DNA from: Desulfobacteraceae bacterium
Lineage (GTDB): Bacteria; Desulfobacterota; Desulfobacteria; Desulfobacterales; Desulfobacteraceae
Reading direction: 5' to 3'
Length of the DNA: 8,229 nucleotides
Assembly: GCA_023140455.1 (NCBI GenBank)
Contig: JAGLLQ010000103.1
Span: 1-8,229, forward strand
Shown: in pieces, positions 7,007 through 8,229 of the stretch
How the letters are laid out: the number at the start of each line of letters is the position of its first letter
How positions within the stretch are numbered: the first letter of the stretch is position 1
Notes under the pieces: generated by a model
Seen by the model: the letters and a program-made list of their open reading frames with translations, nothing else
Told to the model about the DNA's origin: nothing
The model's database searches: none
Made by a program: the position numbers and the translations under genes

Positions 7007-7027
7007 ATAAACAGAAGTTTGAGTCAA
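6999..7027 (-). promoter_or_regulatory. Candidate promoter of the split purH operon
   Basis: On the minus strand, TTGACT (7022-7027, five of six) is followed by 17 bases and TATTAA (6999-7004, four of six). The start would fall near 6992, leaving a leader of about 43 bases that includes the left arm of the inverted repeat. The surrounding sequence is so AT-rich that other -10 registers (for example a TATTAT three bases upstream) are possible. Its placement after the terminator hairpin and before the first purine gene supports it. Confidence 0.4.
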
Positions 7028-7046
7028 CTGTGATTAAAGGAAGAAT

Positions 7047-7088
7047 AAAAAAGCTGGAATAATTAAAACAATTATTCCAGCTTTTTTT
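7047..7088 (-). terminator. Rho-independent terminator after the cytochrome b gene
   Basis: A perfect 18-bp stem pairs 7047-7064 with 7070-7087 around a five-base loop (AAAAC at 7065-7069). The core is AGCTGGAATAATT and its complement. Both ends carry A/T runs, giving a U tract on either strand, so it can work in both directions. It lies about 26 bases past the cytochrome b stop and directly upstream of the purine operon promoter, insulating the two units. No gene on the plus strand feeds into it, so the minus-strand role is the main one. Confidence 0.9.
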
Positions 7089-7113
7089 ATAAACACATCC
7101 TTTGTTGTTTGTT

Positions 7114-7758
7114 TTAGCTCTTTTTAGTTGCTTTAGTCTCCCATTCCTCGATCCTGGTTGTTTCGTATATTTCTTCCCAGCCCGTGATCATGCCTGCAAT
7201 GTGACTGAAAAGAGAATGACCTGTGGTTGTCATGTACAGGTGAATTACCAAGAAATTTAAAAGCAGAAGTGCAATTAAAGTATGTACTACTGCCAGAATT
7301 TGAAGAGGCAGGATTATAGATATATCATTATACAGATAGTATAATAATCCTGTGACCATTTGAACCGGCAGGAGCATTGCGGAAATTCCTAAATATGCCA
7401 AGCGCTGCAATGGATTATGCTTTGCGCCTTTTGATTTTTGAACCGGATGTGGTTTGCCCTGGAAAATACCCCAAGAATAATAAAGAACAACTGAAAAAAG
7501 TTTTTTTGTTGTTGGAAGATATTGTTTCCATTCTCCGGTTATAAAAAGCCAGAATACAAAAAAGGCAAACAGGGCCAGCCAGGAAAGCCCAAGAAAATTA
7601 TGGATATTAACAGCTGTCTGGAAACCAAACAGCTTGTATGTTCCATGAATTTCAAGGCCGGTTATGATAAGGCTGATGACCATGAATGCCTGGAACCAGT
7701 GCCAGAAACGTTCAAATCTTGTGTAAAGATATATTTTTTTAGTTTTTTTTGTATTCAT
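7114..7758 (-). CDS. Four-helix membrane cytochrome b (cytochrome b561/PhsC-like)
   Basis: A 214-residue integral membrane diheme cytochrome b of the type that links the quinone pool to periplasmic oxidoreductases (formate dehydrogenase gamma, hydrogenase and thiosulfate reductase PhsC families). Four hydrophobic helices are visible at about 22-38, 54-75, 120-142 and 150-175. Histidines placed to bind two b hemes are H20 (in RFWHWFQ), H53 (NIHNFLG), H159 (VVHTL) and H173 (VIHLY). The N-terminus (MNTKKTKK) is basic and probably cytoplasmic. The charged loop 100-118 and the tail from about 190 are hydrophilic. The ATG at 7756-7758 directly follows the stop of the octaheme cytochrome gene, with a strong AAGGAGG inside that gene's last codons. 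The two are therefore one operon, and the protein most likely passes electrons to or from that cytochrome. A strong terminator follows. The partner assignment is inference from adjacency. Confidence 0.9.
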   Translation of the reverse strand: MNTKKTKKIYLYTRFERFWHWFQAFMVISLIITGLEIHGTYKLFGFQTAVNIHNFLGLSWLALFAFFVFWLFITGEWKQYLPTTKKLFSVVLYYSWGIFQGKPHPVQKSKGAKHNPLQRLAYLGISAMLLPVQMVTGLLYYLYNDISIILPLQILAVVHTLIALLLLNFLVIHLYMTTTGHSLFSHIAGMITGWEEIYETTRIEEWETKATKKS

Positions 7759-8229
7759 TTATTCCTCCTTGCCGTTTCGAATGAAGAATCGTCCAATGCC
7801 GTGGAGTAATACACCAACCAGGGCACCAATGACAGAAAGCCAGCCGATGGTATCTATAAGCTTGGACTTATCCCGTCCCGGCAGATAAAGACTTGTAATA
7901 TTGGAAAGTCTGGAGTTCTCTCTTATATGACATTCATTGCAGTTTAAAGCATTTTCTTTTGGTGCAACCATGTGGGTAATAGGAAATGCATAAGTTGTTT
8001 CCACATAATCAAATTCTCCTGAATATGGGATACCAAGTGTTTTGTTGCCGTGTTTAATGGCGTCATTCATATCAAATGTTGTCCAATATCCATTTTTTCC
8101 TGAAAGCAAGGGTGCCAGAAGTTTCTTATTAATTTTATCATAGGGTTGCTTTCCCCTGTGAATTTTAAATGGGAAAATCCGGGCTTCAGGATCAGATTTG
8201 TCACCAACCGGATGGCTGACTTTTACAAT
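7759..8229 (-). CDS. Octaheme c-type cytochrome, tetrathionate reductase (OTR) family, C-terminal part
   Basis: The frame is open to the window edge, so this is the last 156 residues of a larger protein whose start lies beyond 8229. The visible part contains SDPEARIFPFKIHRGKQPY (12-30), SGKNGYWTTFDMNDAI (43-58), PITHMVAPKENALNCNECH (83-101) and a hydrophobic anchor at about 127-143, followed by a basic tail (RFFIRNGKEE). One CX2CH heme site (C97, C100, H101) is seen; the other hemes would be upstream. The SDPEAR/FKxHRGKQPYD and YWTTFDMNDAI segments are what I recall of the octaheme tetrathionate reductase family, periplasmic multiheme enzymes that reduce tetrathionate, nitrite or hydroxylamine in vitro. 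The Shewanella protein is soluble, whereas this one ends in a membrane helix, suiting a complex with the cytochrome b encoded next to it. A TTG at 8107-8109 is an internal leucine, not the start. The physiological substrate is unknown. Confidence 0.85.
   Translation of the reverse strand: MVKVSHPVGDKSDPEARIFPFKIHRGKQPYDKINKKLLAPLLSGKNGYWTTFDMNDAIKHGNKTLGIPYSGEFDYVETTYAFPITHMVAPKENALNCNECHIRENSRLSNITSLYLPGRDKSKLIDTIGWLSVIGALVGVLLHGIGRFFIRNGKEE

Noticed and set aside
7522..7809. Plus-strand open frame of 95 codons over the cytochrome b gene start
   Set aside because: It is antisense to two supported genes and shows no family motif.
7759..8109. A complete 116-residue gene starting at TTG 8107-8109
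   Set aside because: The frame stays open to the window edge and the upstream residues match the octaheme cytochrome family, so the TTG is an internal leucine.

Overview
The window is AT-rich, gene-dense bacterial chromosome. It carries core housekeeping genes plus the start of a multiheme cytochrome locus. An octaheme cytochrome of the tetrathionate reductase type next to a small membrane cytochrome b, a PurH split into two genes, and a radical SAM protein of a type common in anaerobes together suggest an anaerobic deltaproteobacterium, perhaps a Desulfobacterales sulfate reducer. That placement is inference from gene content only. I see no mobile element, CRISPR array, tRNA, rRNA or defence island, and no gene-free stretch longer than 300 bases.

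Left part (1-2355). A radical SAM protein on the minus strand (238-1233) ends at a TAA stop. The same frame then stays open for 51 more codons (85-237) that read like the natural C-terminus of the protein. The gene therefore appears to be cut by one in-frame stop, or its tail is made separately. Divergent from it is mltG (plus strand, 1342-2355), the inner-membrane lytic transglycosylase that ends peptidoglycan glycan strands. It has a good sigma70-type promoter at 1264-1292.

Middle part (2345-5006). A Smr-domain protein (minus) overlaps the end of mltG tail to tail. It is divergent from an RNase II/R-family exoribonuclease (plus, 3015-5006). The 91-base gap between them holds two back-to-back promoters whose predicted start points fall at or within two bases of each start codon. 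Neither gene has a Shine-Dalgarno sequence, so both may be translated from leaderless mRNAs.

Right part (5013-8229, all minus strand). Two genes encode the final two steps of IMP synthesis as separate proteins: an IMP cyclohydrolase (6266-6949) followed two bases later by AICAR transformylase (5013-6263). Upstream lie a candidate promoter overlapped by a perfect 14-bp AT-only inverted repeat and then an 18-bp terminator hairpin (7047-7088). Beyond the hairpin are a four-helix cytochrome b (7114-7758) and, directly upstream with adjacent stop and start codons, the C-terminal 156 residues of an octaheme c-type cytochrome that runs off the window edge. These two probably form a membrane redox module linking the quinone pool to a periplasmic multiheme enzyme.

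No clearly new multi-gene system is visible. The items most worth a second look are the interrupted radical SAM gene with its CX4CX2C cluster motif, the paired leaderless promoters, the split PurH with an altered cyclohydrolase motif, and the inverted repeat at its promoter.
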